From: Clostridium sp. SY8519
GTDB taxonomy: Bacteria; Bacillota; Clostridia; Lachnospirales; Lachnospiraceae
Direction: 5' to 3'
Assembly: GCF_000270305.1 (NCBI RefSeq)
Contig: NC_015737.1
Span: 182,501 to 246,500, forward strand
DNA: 64,000 bases
Part shown: positions 47,738 through 55,400 of the stretch, one piece after another
Layout of the letters: each line of letters opens with the position of its first letter
How positions within the stretch are numbered: position 1 is the first letter of the stretch
Program-made: the position numbers and the translations under genes
The notes under the pieces: model-generated
Database searches by the model: none
Seen by the model: the letters and a program-made list of their open reading frames with translations, nothing else
What the model was told of the DNA's origin: nothing

Positions 47738-48697
47738 CTATTTGTTTGCAATAACCTTTTTCACTTCTTCAATGAAAATCGGAAGGATCTTCTTCGCATC
47801 GCCGACAATGCCTACATCAGCCACTTCAAAAATCGGAGCGTCTTCGTCTTTGTTAATGGCAACCACATACTTGGAGCTGCTCATACCGGATACGTGCTGT
47901 GTAGCGCCGGATACGCCTGCGCAGATATAAAGCTGGGGAGCAACGATTTTTCCGGACTGGCCTACCTGGTGCTGACGGCCGATCCAGCCTTCTTCGATTA
48001 CCGGACGGGTAGCTCCTACCACACCGCCAAGTACATCTGCCAGCTCCTCGATCAGCGCGAAATCTTCCTTGGAGCCCATGCCGCGGCCGCCGGAAACGAT
48101 TACCTGCGCGTCTTCCAGGTTGACTGCTTCGCCTGCTTCTGCGATCAGGTCCACAATTTTGGAACGAAGGACATCATCAGATACTGTAATATCGGATGCG
48201 GCAATCGGAGCTGCTGCTGTTTCTGCCGGTTTTTCATAGCTTCCGCCGCGAACATTCGCAACGGCTATAGTGCCTTTGACTTTGCGATCTTCCAGAATCG
48301 TGCCGCCGAATGCCGGACGAGTGAAGATCAGCGCGTCGCCGTCTGCCGCGATGGATAATACATCGGTAACAGAACCGGTATCCAGAAGTGTGGCAATACG
48401 AGGAGTAACGACTTTGCCTACCGGAGTAGCGCTCAGAAGTACGGCTGCGTAATCGCCGGCCTTCGCCTGCTGTACCAGTGCATGTGTAATATAATCTTCT
48501 GTCGGTGCTTCCGGTCCGTTGATCACAATAACGGATGCAACGCCTGCCTTGGCTGTGGCAGCTGCTGCCTCATCCAGGCCGGTTCCGATCAGGACTGCGT
48601 CTGCCTCTGCCTGTACGGAAGCAGCAGCAGAGATAAGTTCAAGGCTGGCGCCTGTGGGCATGCCTTCTTTTGTCTCGATATATACCAGAAATTTCAT
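47738..48697 (-). CDS. etfA: Electron transfer flavoprotein subunit alpha
   Basis: 319 residues. The FAD-binding C-terminal half reads VSGGRGMGSKEDFALIEELA, GATRPVIEEGWIGRQHQVGQ, SGKIVAPQLYICAGVSGATQ and VVAINKDEDAPIFEVADVGI, all classic EtfA. With EtfB it passes electrons between dehydrogenases or performs flavin-based bifurcation. It lies 17 nt downstream of etfB. Confidence 0.95.
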   Translation of the reverse strand: MKFLVYIETKEGMPTGASLELISAAASVQAEADAVLIGTGLDEAAAATAKAGVASVIVINGPEAPTEDYITHALVQQAKAGDYAAVLLSATPVGKVVTPRIATLLDTGSVTDVLSIAADGDALIFTRPAFGGTILEDRKVKGTIAVANVRGGSYEKPAETAAAPIAASDITVSDDVLRSKIVDLIAEAGEAVNLEDAQVIVSGGRGMGSKEDFALIEELADVLGGVVGATRPVIEEGWIGRQHQVGQSGKIVAPQLYICAGVSGATQHVSGMSSSKYVVAINKDEDAPIFEVADVGIVGDAKKILPIFIEEVKKVIANK

Positions 48698-48714
48698 ACT
48701 AATACTACCCCTTC

Positions 48715-49488
48715 CTACAGTGCTTTTGCGGCCAGCATCGTTTCAATGGCCTTGCTTACAGCTGTCGCGTCTTCTTCTTCCTGGATCTTGATGCCGGCTG
48801 CTTTCTTAGCAGGCTCTTTGTATCCAAGGTATTCTACCTTTGCTTCGGAAGCTGCTGCGGCGATCACAGGCACTTCTGCCTTACGTGCTGCAAGTTTGCT
48901 CTTGATGGTCGGGTAACGCGGATCGTAGTCCGGTTTGGATACGGTCATGATTGCCGGAAGTGCGCTTTCCACAACCTGATATCCCTCATCGGTCTCTTTC
49001 TTTGACTGCACGCCTGCGTCAACAGGATTGACTTCTACGATATTGGATACATAAGGAAGGCCCAGTTTTTCAGCCAGGATACCGCCTACTTCGCCATCAA
49101 TGTAGTCTGTGGATTCCTTGCCTACAAGGATCAGATCGAATTTGGCGCCGTTGGCCTCTTCCATCTGGGGAATTGCCTGTGCAATTGCCTCTGCTACCAC
49201 ATTGGAATCTGCGCCGGCAAGCTCTGCGTCATTGATCAGATATGCTTTTTTCGCGCCTACGGCCAGACAACTCTTTAAGCTTGTGTTGTTCTCTTCCGGT
49301 CCTACCGACACAACCGTTACTGTGCCTTCATGGGCTTCCACATAGCGAACTGCAAGCTCCAGGGCATATGTATCAAATGCGCTGGCCTGCGGGTCTGCTT
49401 TCGACAGATCCGGTGTATTGGTAGCCGGATCCAGATGGATTTCAATGGAGTCATCCGGAACCTGTTTAATACATACAAGAATTTCCAT
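48715..49488 (-). CDS. etfB: Electron transfer flavoprotein subunit beta
   Basis: 257 residues from ATG 49488 (SD GGAGG). It begins MEILVCIKQVPDDSIEIHLD and carries VVSVGPEENNTSLKSCLAVG and LILVGKESTDYIDGEVGGIL. The segment at the nucleotide loop is neither the typical DGDTAQVG of bifurcating butyryl-CoA EtfB nor the mitochondrial type, so bifurcation cannot be read directly. The preceding FAD-linked dehydrogenase suggests confurcating lactate oxidation, as in the Acetobacterium LctBCD complex (inference). Confidence 0.94.
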   Translation of the reverse strand: MEILVCIKQVPDDSIEIHLDPATNTPDLSKADPQASAFDTYALELAVRYVEAHEGTVTVVSVGPEENNTSLKSCLAVGAKKAYLINDAELAGADSNVVAEAIAQAIPQMEEANGAKFDLILVGKESTDYIDGEVGGILAEKLGLPYVSNIVEVNPVDAGVQSKKETDEGYQVVESALPAIMTVSKPDYDPRYPTIKSKLAARKAEVPVIAAAASEAKVEYLGYKEPAKKAAGIKIQEEEDATAVSKAIETMLAAKAL

Positions 49489-49524
49489 AAAAACTTTCCT
49501 CCGATATATTCGTTCTTTAACGCA

Positions 49525-49552
49525 ATGAGAAATGCGGATCCGCATTTCTCAT
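49525..49552 (-). other. 28-bp perfect palindrome in the etfB leader
   Basis: ATGAGAAATGCG at 49525-49536 is followed by GATC and its exact reverse complement, so the full 28 bp reads the same on both strands. It lies just inside the predicted etfB transcript, between promoter and ribosome binding site. No T tract, so not an intrinsic terminator; an operator or an mRNA-protecting hairpin is likelier. Confidence 0.7.
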
Positions 49553-49568
49553 CGCATCACAATATCGT

Positions 49569-49596
49569 ATTATAGCACTTGTTAAATAATATACAA
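49569..49596 (-). promoter_or_regulatory. etfB promoter overlapped by a Rex-like box
   Basis: TTGTAT (49591-49596) and TATAAT (49569-49574) with 16 nt, plus an extended -10 TGC. Within it, 49579-49596 reads TTGTTAAATAATATACAA, matching the Rex consensus TTGTTAAN4TTAACAA except at two bases of the right half. Rex senses NADH/NAD+ and controls bcd-etf operons in several Clostridia. This promoter lets etfBA-bcd be expressed apart from the upstream dehydrogenase. Confidence 0.6.
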
Positions 49597-49642
49597 TACT
49601 GCGTCATTTTTCATTTGTGCACATGTCCGCGTCTTCTGCCGC

Positions 49643-51064
49643 TTACAGGCTGTAGCATACCTTGCCCGGATTCAGGATCATGTTCGGGTCAAATACTTTC
49701 TTGATGCCTTCCATCAGGGCCATGTTGGTTTCGCCAACAGACTCTTTTAAGTATTTCACTTTGCCGCGGCCGATTCCGTGCTCGCCGGAAACCAGTCCGC
49801 CGCAAGCGGTAGCTTCTGCGTAAAGTTTCTCGAAGTATTTGTCTACACGGCTCTTGAACTCTTCCTCCGGAAGGTCATTGCTGCACTGATAAATATGCAG
49901 GTTGCCGTCGCCGGCATGGCCGAAGCTCTTGATGGTAAGACCGCATTCCTCGCCCAGATCTTTGGAGTATTTTACAAAACGTGCAATCTCGTTGACCGGT
50001 ACTACCACGTCGCACTCGTCAAGCAGCTTTGTCTCTGCTTCGATTGCTTCCAGGAAGGAAGAACGTGCAGCCCACGCGTCTTTGATCTTTGCCGGGCTGT
50101 CTGCCACCAGGATATCGATTGCGCCTGCCTCCAGAAGCAGTTCGCTGATTCTCTCCAGCTGATCTTCCAGATCCTCTTCATCTTTGCCTTCCAGAGTTAC
50201 CAGCAGATAAGCGCCTGCTTCCTGGCCTTCGATGGTCTGCGGGAATACGGAACGTCCGATATAACGCTCAGAAGAAAGGACAATCTCTCTCTCCATGAAC
50301 TCCAGTGCCTGAGGATCAAAGTTTGCCATTTTGATCTTCGGTACTGTGGAAATGGCAGTATCAATATCTTCGAAGGGTACGATCAGGCTCCATACTTTGC
50401 CCGGTGCCGGAACTACTTTTAAGGTAAGCTCTGTGATGATGCCAAGAGTACCCTCAGAACCGATCATTAAGTTCAGCAGGGAATACCCGGAAGAAGTCTT
50501 GGATACGGTAGCGCCGAGATGTGTGATTTCGCCGGTAGGAAGAACGACGGTCATCGCACGTACATAGTCTCTGGTCGCGCCGTATTTTACAGCTCTCATG
50601 CCGCCTGCGTTTGTCGATACGTTGCCGCCGACAGTCGCGAATTTTTCGCCCGGATCCGGCGGATACAGAAGGCCTTTGGATACGCAGTCCTCAGCCAGGT
50701 CATTCAGCAGCACACCTGCCTGAATGGTTACGCCGAAATTCTCCATATCATAGCTGAGAATCTTATTCATCTTGGTGGTATCAATGATCAGGCCGCCAAG
50801 AATCGGAACCGCGCCGCCTACAAGACCGGTACCGGCACCACGGGGAGTTACAGGGATCTTATTCTCGTTGCAGATCTTCATAACTGCTGCGATCTCTTCT
50901 GTAGATGTGGCCATCAGCAGTGCATCCGGCATCTTTCTGCCGTAGATCGGCATTTCGTCATGTTCGTAATCCTCGTTGATCTCATCTCCCACAAGAAGAT
51001 GACCCGGAGCTGCTGCTTTCAGCTGTTCAATGATTTCCGGTGTTAATGCATTGTAATTTGGCAT
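49643..51064 (-). CDS. FAD-linked 2-hydroxyacid dehydrogenase, LctD/GlcD-like
   Basis: 473 residues from ATG 51064 (SD AAAGGAGG). PCMH-type FAD-binding domain: PVTPRGAGTGLVGGAVPILG, DPGEKFATVGGNVSTNAGG, and YGATRDYVRAMTVVLPTGE. The C-terminal oxidase domain ends HAGDGNLHIYQC, GGLVSGEHGIGRGKVKYL and FDPNMILNPGKV. It belongs to the D-lactate/glycolate oxidase family. With etfBA next in line, the best guess is an NAD-dependent, Etf-coupled D-lactate dehydrogenase. No lactate permease is adjacent, so other 2-hydroxyacids remain possible. Confidence 0.85.
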   Translation of the reverse strand: MPNYNALTPEIIEQLKAAAPGHLLVGDEINEDYEHDEMPIYGRKMPDALLMATSTEEIAAVMKICNENKIPVTPRGAGTGLVGGAVPILGGLIIDTTKMNKILSYDMENFGVTIQAGVLLNDLAEDCVSKGLLYPPDPGEKFATVGGNVSTNAGGMRAVKYGATRDYVRAMTVVLPTGEITHLGATVSKTSSGYSLLNLMIGSEGTLGIITELTLKVVPAPGKVWSLIVPFEDIDTAISTVPKIKMANFDPQALEFMEREIVLSSERYIGRSVFPQTIEGQEAGAYLLVTLEGKDEEDLEDQLERISELLLEAGAIDILVADSPAKIKDAWAARSSFLEAIEAETKLLDECDVVVPVNEIARFVKYSKDLGEECGLTIKSFGHAGDGNLHIYQCSNDLPEEEFKSRVDKYFEKLYAEATACGGLVSGEHGIGRGKVKYLKESVGETNMALMEGIKKVFDPNMILNPGKVCYSL

Positions 51065-51087
51065 GTTTATCCTCCTTTTACGTTTGC

Positions 51088-51103
51088 GGTAAACACATTT
51101 ACC
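51088..51103 (-). promoter_or_regulatory. Operator-like palindrome in the lctD-like leader
   Basis: GGTAAA and TTTACC are inverted around CACA, a 16-bp site just after the expected transcription start. GGT...ACC symmetry is common for FadR-type GntR regulators; the GntR gene at 52170-52847 is a candidate. Confidence 0.5.
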
Positions 51104-51112
51104 CTTGGAATA

Positions 51113-51141
51113 AATATGCCACATTTTAAGTTTTTTTGCAA
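51113..51141 (-). promoter_or_regulatory. Promoter of the lctD-like gene
   Basis: TTGCAA (51136-51141) and CATATT (51113-51118), spacing 17 nt, 49 nt upstream of the start codon. The 51142-51485 stretch is AT-rich and shows no gene. Confidence 0.5.
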
Positions 51142-51485
51142 GATGAACGACAGCCGCCCGAAATCCGCTCCATAAACTGGTAATTTTTCATAAGACATTT
51201 TTTTATTTTTCAGCCATAGTCCCTAAATCCGCTGATAGCAAGGGTTTCCGGAATTGTGATTATATATTTTATAAAATATCCCTTTTTTCCCTTTCCTACG
51301 CAAGGCGAAAATCTAATCAGACCCGCAAATTTGTTTGCAACAAAATACATAGAATTCCCACTGTTTTCAACGTATACCGTGATTGTGAAAATATAAGAAT
51401 CTTCTCAAACAAAAGAATCCTTTCCTCCACTGTCGCCTCTCTGGTCCTGACTGCTAAAATACAGAAATATTTCATGAATTTTCAA

Positions 51486-51514
51486 TTGAATTTTTTTCAC
51501 ATTATTGTTACAAT
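51486..51514 (+). promoter_or_regulatory. Promoter of the HxlR-type gene
   Basis: TTGAAT (51486-51491) and TACAAT (51509-51514), spacing 17 nt. Confidence 0.6.
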
Positions 51515-51521
51515 TGTATGA

Positions 51522-51534
51522 GTAACTTGGTTAC
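51522..51534 (+). promoter_or_regulatory. Operator-like palindrome at the hxlR transcription start
   Basis: GTAAC-TTG-GTTAC, centred where transcription from the promoter at 51486 should begin, fitting autorepression by the HxlR protein. The overlapping TGGTTACCA also resembles a short GntR/FadR-type site, so the bound protein is uncertain. Confidence 0.5.
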
Positions 51535-51594
51535 CATTCCATCACTTAATAACTAATACTCTGGTACATCTGCGCAAGGAGGCCTAATCCCGCA

Positions 51595-52068
51595 ATGAAA
51601 ACAGTCAATCCTTATCACTATGTCACCAACTGCATTTCCGGCAAATGGAAAATGACGCTTCTTCATCATATCCACCATTATGGAAAGATCCGTTTCAACG
51701 AAACGAAGAAGACCCTGGGTGTCAGTGAAAAAGTATTGAGCCAGCAGCTGAAGGAACTGGCCCGGGACGGACTGGTGGAGCGCATCCAGTATAATACTAT
51801 CCCCCTGAAAGTGGAATATATTCTCACGCCGGCGGGAGAGGATCTGATCCCGGCCCTGGACATTCTTTACATCTGGAGTGTACGGCGGCTGGCTGCCCTG
51901 AATATGCCCATTGATCCGGATGCCTTTAAAGTCCATACCGAGTTAAAGTATGAAGACCAGCTGATGGACATCATGGATACTTACATGAAAAAACATGTCT
52001 CTGAGGATGGCGATGCTTCTGAAAAAGAGCCGGATTCCGGTTCCGACGGCACATCTGCTTCCCACTGA
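51595..52068 (+). CDS. HxlR-family winged-helix regulator
   Basis: 157 residues. MarR-like winged helix of the HxlR type: CISGKWKMTLLHHIHHYGKI, RFNETKKTLGVSEKVLSQQL, KELARDGLVERIQYNTIPLK, VEYILTPAGEDLIPALDIL. A Cys precedes GKW, the place of the redox-sensing Cys in some relatives. The last about 40 residues are acidic and disordered. SD AAGGAGG lies 12 nt upstream, rather far. It is divergent from the lctD-like gene and one of few plus-strand genes here, so it may control that operon and itself. Confidence 0.87.
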   Translation: MKTVNPYHYVTNCISGKWKMTLLHHIHHYGKIRFNETKKTLGVSEKVLSQQLKELARDGLVERIQYNTIPLKVEYILTPAGEDLIPALDILYIWSVRRLAALNMPIDPDAFKVHTELKYEDQLMDIMDTYMKKHVSEDGDASEKEPDSGSDGTSASH

Positions 52069-52084
52069 TAGCTCTGCCAGCACA

Positions 52085-52120
52085 GGGACCCTGTTCGTTT
52101 CCGAACAGGGTCCCTTTCAG
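52085..52120 (+). terminator. Terminator of the HxlR-type gene
   Basis: GGGACCCTGTTCG (52085-52097) pairs perfectly with CGAACAGGGTCCC (52102-52114). The T tract is short (TTTC), but the stem is very stable. Confidence 0.7.
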
Positions 52121-52169
52121 TCATTCTGTATTTTTTCCTGTCAGTCATACGGCCGGCTCCGGGCTGCGG

Positions 52170-52847
52170 TCAGCTGCGGCTTTTGACTGTTTCGAGATTT
52201 TTGATGATATAGGCCCTGGACCAGAGCTGATGCTGTTCCAGTCCATCACAGATTCCGGAAAAATCTTCCGCGATTACCGCTTTATGAATATCCTCAAAAT
52301 AAGTGATTCCGGAGTGGTAGCCGGTGCCGCTGCCGCCCTTTTCTCTGGGCATGGCGAATAATTCATGGAGGATTTCATCCAGTCCCGTCATGGAAGTGAT
52401 CTTTGACAGCAGTACCTCATTATTCGCGTTGCGGTAAAACACGTCCATAATATTCCGGATGCACCGGCAGCTTTCCACGACTCCGTTGGAATTGCGGTAT
52501 TCCTCTATATATCCCCCGATCTGGGCTGCCATCTGACTGCTGTCCCCGTAGCGCAGCGCGTTTCGTGCCGCCAGCATCTGATAGGCAAAGCTGATCTCCT
52601 GAATCTGACGTACGTCATTTTCCGTGATATCGATCACCCGGGCGCCTACGTTGTTTTCGAATTCAATGAGTCCCTCATTCAGCAGACGGTTCAATGCCTC
52701 CCGCACCGGGGTGGAACTTACTCCGTATTCTTCCTGAAGCTTGCTCACATTCAGCTTGCTTCCGAACGGAATCTTAAGAGACACAATCCGTTCTCTCAGT
52801 TTTTCATAAACCTGGTCCACCAGGGATACTCGTTTAATAACTGCCAT
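52170..52847 (-). CDS. GntR-family transcriptional regulator (FadR-type)
   Basis: 225 residues from ATG 52847 (SD GGAGAAG). GntR HTH: VYEKLRERIVSLKIPFGSKL, VSKLQEEYGVSSTPVREALN, RLLNEGLIEFENNVGARVID. The C-terminal all-helical FCD-like effector domain has an atypical, Cys-containing centre (CRCIRNIMDVFYRNANN). It lies downstream of the BKACE operon on the same strand but beyond a terminator, with its own promoter holding two palindromes. It is the likely regulator of the BKACE module. Confidence 0.87.
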   Translation of the reverse strand: MAVIKRVSLVDQVYEKLRERIVSLKIPFGSKLNVSKLQEEYGVSSTPVREALNRLLNEGLIEFENNVGARVIDITENDVRQIQEISFAYQMLAARNALRYGDSSQMAAQIGGYIEEYRNSNGVVESCRCIRNIMDVFYRNANNEVLLSKITSMTGLDEILHELFAMPREKGGSGTGYHSGITYFEDIHKAVIAEDFSGICDGLEQHQLWSRAYIIKNLETVKSRS

Positions 52848-52893
52848 ACTTCTCCATTCTCTTTCTCTGCCGGGGCAGAACTTCATATATTAT

Positions 52894-52918
52894 ATTTTGC
52901 AAAATAACAAATATTTGT
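52894..52918 (-). promoter_or_regulatory. Two adjacent 12-bp palindromes in the gntR promoter
   Basis: ATTTTGCAAAAT (52894-52905) and ACAAATATTTGT (52907-52918) are each perfect palindromes directly after the -10 box, placed for autorepression. The first recurs, slightly changed, at 54237-54250 in the BKACE promoter. Confidence 0.65.
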
Positions 52919-52921
52919 ATT

Positions 52922-52950
52922 ATTATCGCACAGCCTGCGGGTTTTTTCAA
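52922..52950 (-). promoter_or_regulatory. Promoter of the GntR gene
   Basis: TTGAAA (52945-52950) and GATAAT (52922-52927), spacing 17 nt. Confidence 0.7.
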
Positions 52951-53012
52951 GTATACCGTACACCATTTTTCCATTCCCTTCCACATCACACAGCGGTCCC
53001 TTCCGTCTGCAT

Positions 53013-53046
53013 GAAAAAAGAGAAGGCTCTGACCGAACCTTCTCTT
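53013..53046 (-). terminator. Terminator of the BKACE operon
   Basis: AAGAGAAGG (53018-53026) pairs with CCTTCTCTT (53038-53046); six T follow on the minus strand. Confidence 0.85.
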
Positions 53047-53081
53047 CCACTTTTTTATTGATTTCTCAGAATTGTTCTGAT

Positions 53082-53270
53082 TTACTCAACTTCGAAATAA
53101 TCCGCATCATCTACCGTACGGGCGCCGTCTTTTTCATATACCCCCATCACCTTGCATTTCGGGCAGAATCCGAATTCATCGCCGAATTCTGTCATCAGGT
53201 CGGTGGCATACTCAAATTTCAGGCCGCATTTCGGGCAGTGATAATACATCATCTGCGGTCCCCAGGTCAT
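53082..53270 (-). CDS. Small zinc-ribbon protein of the BKACE operon
   Basis: 62 residues with two CxxC knuckles (HCPKCGLKFEYA and FCPKCKVMGVY) about 20 residues apart, and an acidic C-terminus (TVDDADYFEVE). Likely binds one zinc. SD GGAGG just after the BKACE stop, so it is co-transcribed with that gene. No named family recognised. It may be a metal-handling or accessory subunit for the zinc-dependent cleavage enzyme (inference). Confidence 0.72.
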   Translation of the reverse strand: MTWGPQMMYYHCPKCGLKFEYATDLMTEFGDEFGFCPKCKVMGVYEKDGARTVDDADYFEVE

Positions 53271-53285
53271 AGAATCAACCTCCGA

Positions 53286-54134
53286 TTATTTCTTCAGACC
53301 AAGCATCTCACGAGCTTCGTCCGGAGTAGCAACATCGTTGCCGAACTCGCGGATTACGCGGGCAGCTCTCTCTACGAACTGACGGTTGGACTCAGCAAGC
53401 TGGCCTTTTGCGTACATAACGTTGTCTTCCATACCTACACGAACATGTCCGCCCAGTGCAACTGCGCCGTACAGCATCTCCATAGCGCTGTGGCCTACAC
53501 CGAAGCAGGACCAGGTGTTGTCTTTGCCGCACAGGGATTCCATGGTCTCTTTCATGAATACCAGGTTCTTCATGGTGCCGGCGATACCATTTGCGCAGCC
53601 CATGCAGAACTGGAAGTGCTGCGGTCCTACCAGGACACCTTTCTTCAGATAGTATGCTGCATTGCCGATCATACCCGGATCAAATACTTCGATCTCCGGT
53701 TTTGTACCGCACTCCTGGAATAATTTTCCGCAGTCTTCCAGGAATTTCGGGCTGTTTAAGAACAGGCCGCTGTTCAGCCAGTTCATGGAACCGCAGTCAT
53801 AGGAAGCCATTTCCGGATGCAGATCTTTGACATGCTGTACACGGATCTGATCATCTGCGTGGATATCACCGGATGTGGTCATGTTAACGATGATGTCGCA
53901 GTCCGGATGATTTGTCTTAAGCAGCTCTGCTGTCTTGGCGAATCTGGCCGGATCCATAACACCGTTGCCGTTGTCATCTCTCATATGGATATGAGCGATT
54001 GCAGCGCCTGCTTTCCAGCAGTCATATACGTCTTCTGCGATCTCTTCCGGTGTCATCGGAACGTTAGGGTTGTTCTCTTTTTTCGGCCATGCGCCTGTTA
54101 CTGCAGCTGTGATAATTGTTTTTTTCTTTGCCAT
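53286..54134 (-). CDS. Beta-keto acid cleavage enzyme (BKACE, DUF849 family)
   Basis: 282-residue zinc enzyme of the 3-keto-5-aminohexanoate cleavage family: a beta-keto acid plus acetyl-CoA gives acetoacetate plus a new acyl-CoA. Metal ligands visible in IAHIHMRDDNGNGVMD (HxH) and in LGGHVRVGMEDNVMYAKGQL (Glu), with NMTTSGDIHADD and QFCMGCANGIAGT in between. The family is known from lysine fermentation (Kce), carnitine breakdown and other pathways, and substrate varies. kamA, kamDE and kdd are absent here, so lysine fermentation is unlikely; substrate is open. Confidence 0.9.
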   Translation of the reverse strand: MAKKKTIITAAVTGAWPKKENNPNVPMTPEEIAEDVYDCWKAGAAIAHIHMRDDNGNGVMDPARFAKTAELLKTNHPDCDIIVNMTTSGDIHADDQIRVQHVKDLHPEMASYDCGSMNWLNSGLFLNSPKFLEDCGKLFQECGTKPEIEVFDPGMIGNAAYYLKKGVLVGPQHFQFCMGCANGIAGTMKNLVFMKETMESLCGKDNTWSCFGVGHSAMEMLYGAVALGGHVRVGMEDNVMYAKGQLAESNRQFVERAARVIREFGNDVATPDEAREMLGLKK

Positions 54135-54224
54135 TGGAAATTACCTCTCTCTGTTAAATGAAATCATTCAAGCAAGGACAGCCGCCGCAAGCATCGCCTG
54201 CAGCGGCTGATCTGCTACCATAAC

Positions 54225-54253
54225 AGTATATTACAGTATATTTTGCGAATCAA
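54225..54253 (-). promoter_or_regulatory. BKACE promoter with GntR-like operator in the spacer
   Basis: TTGATT (54248-54253) and TATACT (54225-54230), spacing 17 nt. The stretch 54237-54250 on the plus strand, TATATTTTGCGAAT, matches TATATTTTGCAAAA from the gntR promoter at 12 of 14 bases and lies inside the spacer, where binding would block RNA polymerase. Confidence 0.6.
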
Positions 54254-54270
54254 CAGTTTCTGTTATTTTC

Positions 54271-55308
54271 TTACAGCTCTGTTACCATTCTGGAAGGATT
54301 CTCTAATGCTCTGTCTTTGGTGAACTTGTGGTTTAAGAATACTTCTCTGTCCTGTGCGCCGGTACCAGCATATTTGTATGTTCTGGTCGGTACATCTTTG
54401 TTGATATCATCTTCGTCAATGTAAGCCACGCAGCGAGCCATAGAACCGTCGCCCATGTACCATCTCAGAGGGAAGCAGAAGAATTTGAATTTTTTGCCTT
54501 TTACTTTCTCGATGTCACCGCCAAGGTTCTCAACACCTACGATACCATGGCCAAGCATTGTCTTGTGGCAAGGCTCCCAGGTACCCCAGCATCCGATTGC
54601 TTCCAGAGCACCAAACTTCTTGTCGTATGCTTCCTGGCCGTGCAGTCTGATGTACTCGAATTTATCGAACTCAGCGTATGCTTCCTCACCGAACAGCTCT
54701 TTGTACTCTTCTGTGATGGGTTTTCCGGATGCGCCAAGAAGGTTCATTCTGGTCATACCGTTGTTGCCCATAGCGGTGTGCAGCGGATGATCCAGTGCCT
54801 GCATATCCATAGCTACGCATTTTACTTTGTGGTCTACGAACCACTGGCCAGCTTCTACGCCGGTACCGCAGGAATAATGATAATACTCTTTGGTATCGTC
54901 AAACAGCTGGTTCATGCCGGTTACCAGACATACAACCTTGTTCTCCAGCTCGCCTTTTGCAGGATCCGGATCAATGCCCATACGACGGCATGCGTCATCC
55001 AGATGTTTGCCTGTGATCAGGCCCCAGCGCTCGATCTGGATATCCAGAGCTACTGCGTCGCCTGTGTAAGCGTCGATCGGCATCTCATGTGTGTAACGAG
55101 CTCTCTTGCCGTCAAACTCAACTTCCATAACGTGACGCGGTGCATCACAATGTGTACCTGTATGCATTGTGCATCCGATGTACTGTGTTAAAACGCCGCC
55201 TTTAGCCATGGAATGCTTGGAATCGATGACCGGTTTGTCAAAGTACGGCCAACGCGGAATCTCAGCGCCAAACGGATGTGTCAGATCAACATATACCATA
55301 TTTCCCAT
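54271..55308 (-). CDS. Cyclase-family metal-dependent hydrolase (kynurenine formamidase-like fold)
   Basis: 345 residues. The family metal motif is clear in GCTMHTGTHCDAPRHVMEV (HxGTHxDxPxH), with DLTHPFGAEIPRWP at the start and GVEAGQWFVDHKVKCVAMDM later. Family members hydrolyse amide, lactone or cyclic bonds in small molecules. It is about 100 residues longer than kynurenine formamidase, with extra aromatic segments. In context it may open a ring or release an acid before oxidation and BKACE cleavage. SD AAGGAGG. Confidence 0.82.
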   Translation of the reverse strand: MGNMVYVDLTHPFGAEIPRWPYFDKPVIDSKHSMAKGGVLTQYIGCTMHTGTHCDAPRHVMEVEFDGKRARYTHEMPIDAYTGDAVALDIQIERWGLITGKHLDDACRRMGIDPDPAKGELENKVVCLVTGMNQLFDDTKEYYHYSCGTGVEAGQWFVDHKVKCVAMDMQALDHPLHTAMGNNGMTRMNLLGASGKPITEEYKELFGEEAYAEFDKFEYIRLHGQEAYDKKFGALEAIGCWGTWEPCHKTMLGHGIVGVENLGGDIEKVKGKKFKFFCFPLRWYMGDGSMARCVAYIDEDDINKDVPTRTYKYAGTGAQDREVFLNHKFTKDRALENPSRMVTEL

Positions 55309-55400
55309 TTTAATTTTCCTCCTTAAAAAAGATATCTTGAAATTTATATCTTACAGGGGCCGCACAGGCAGCCCCTGCAATGGGCAGTGTGTCCGGAATC

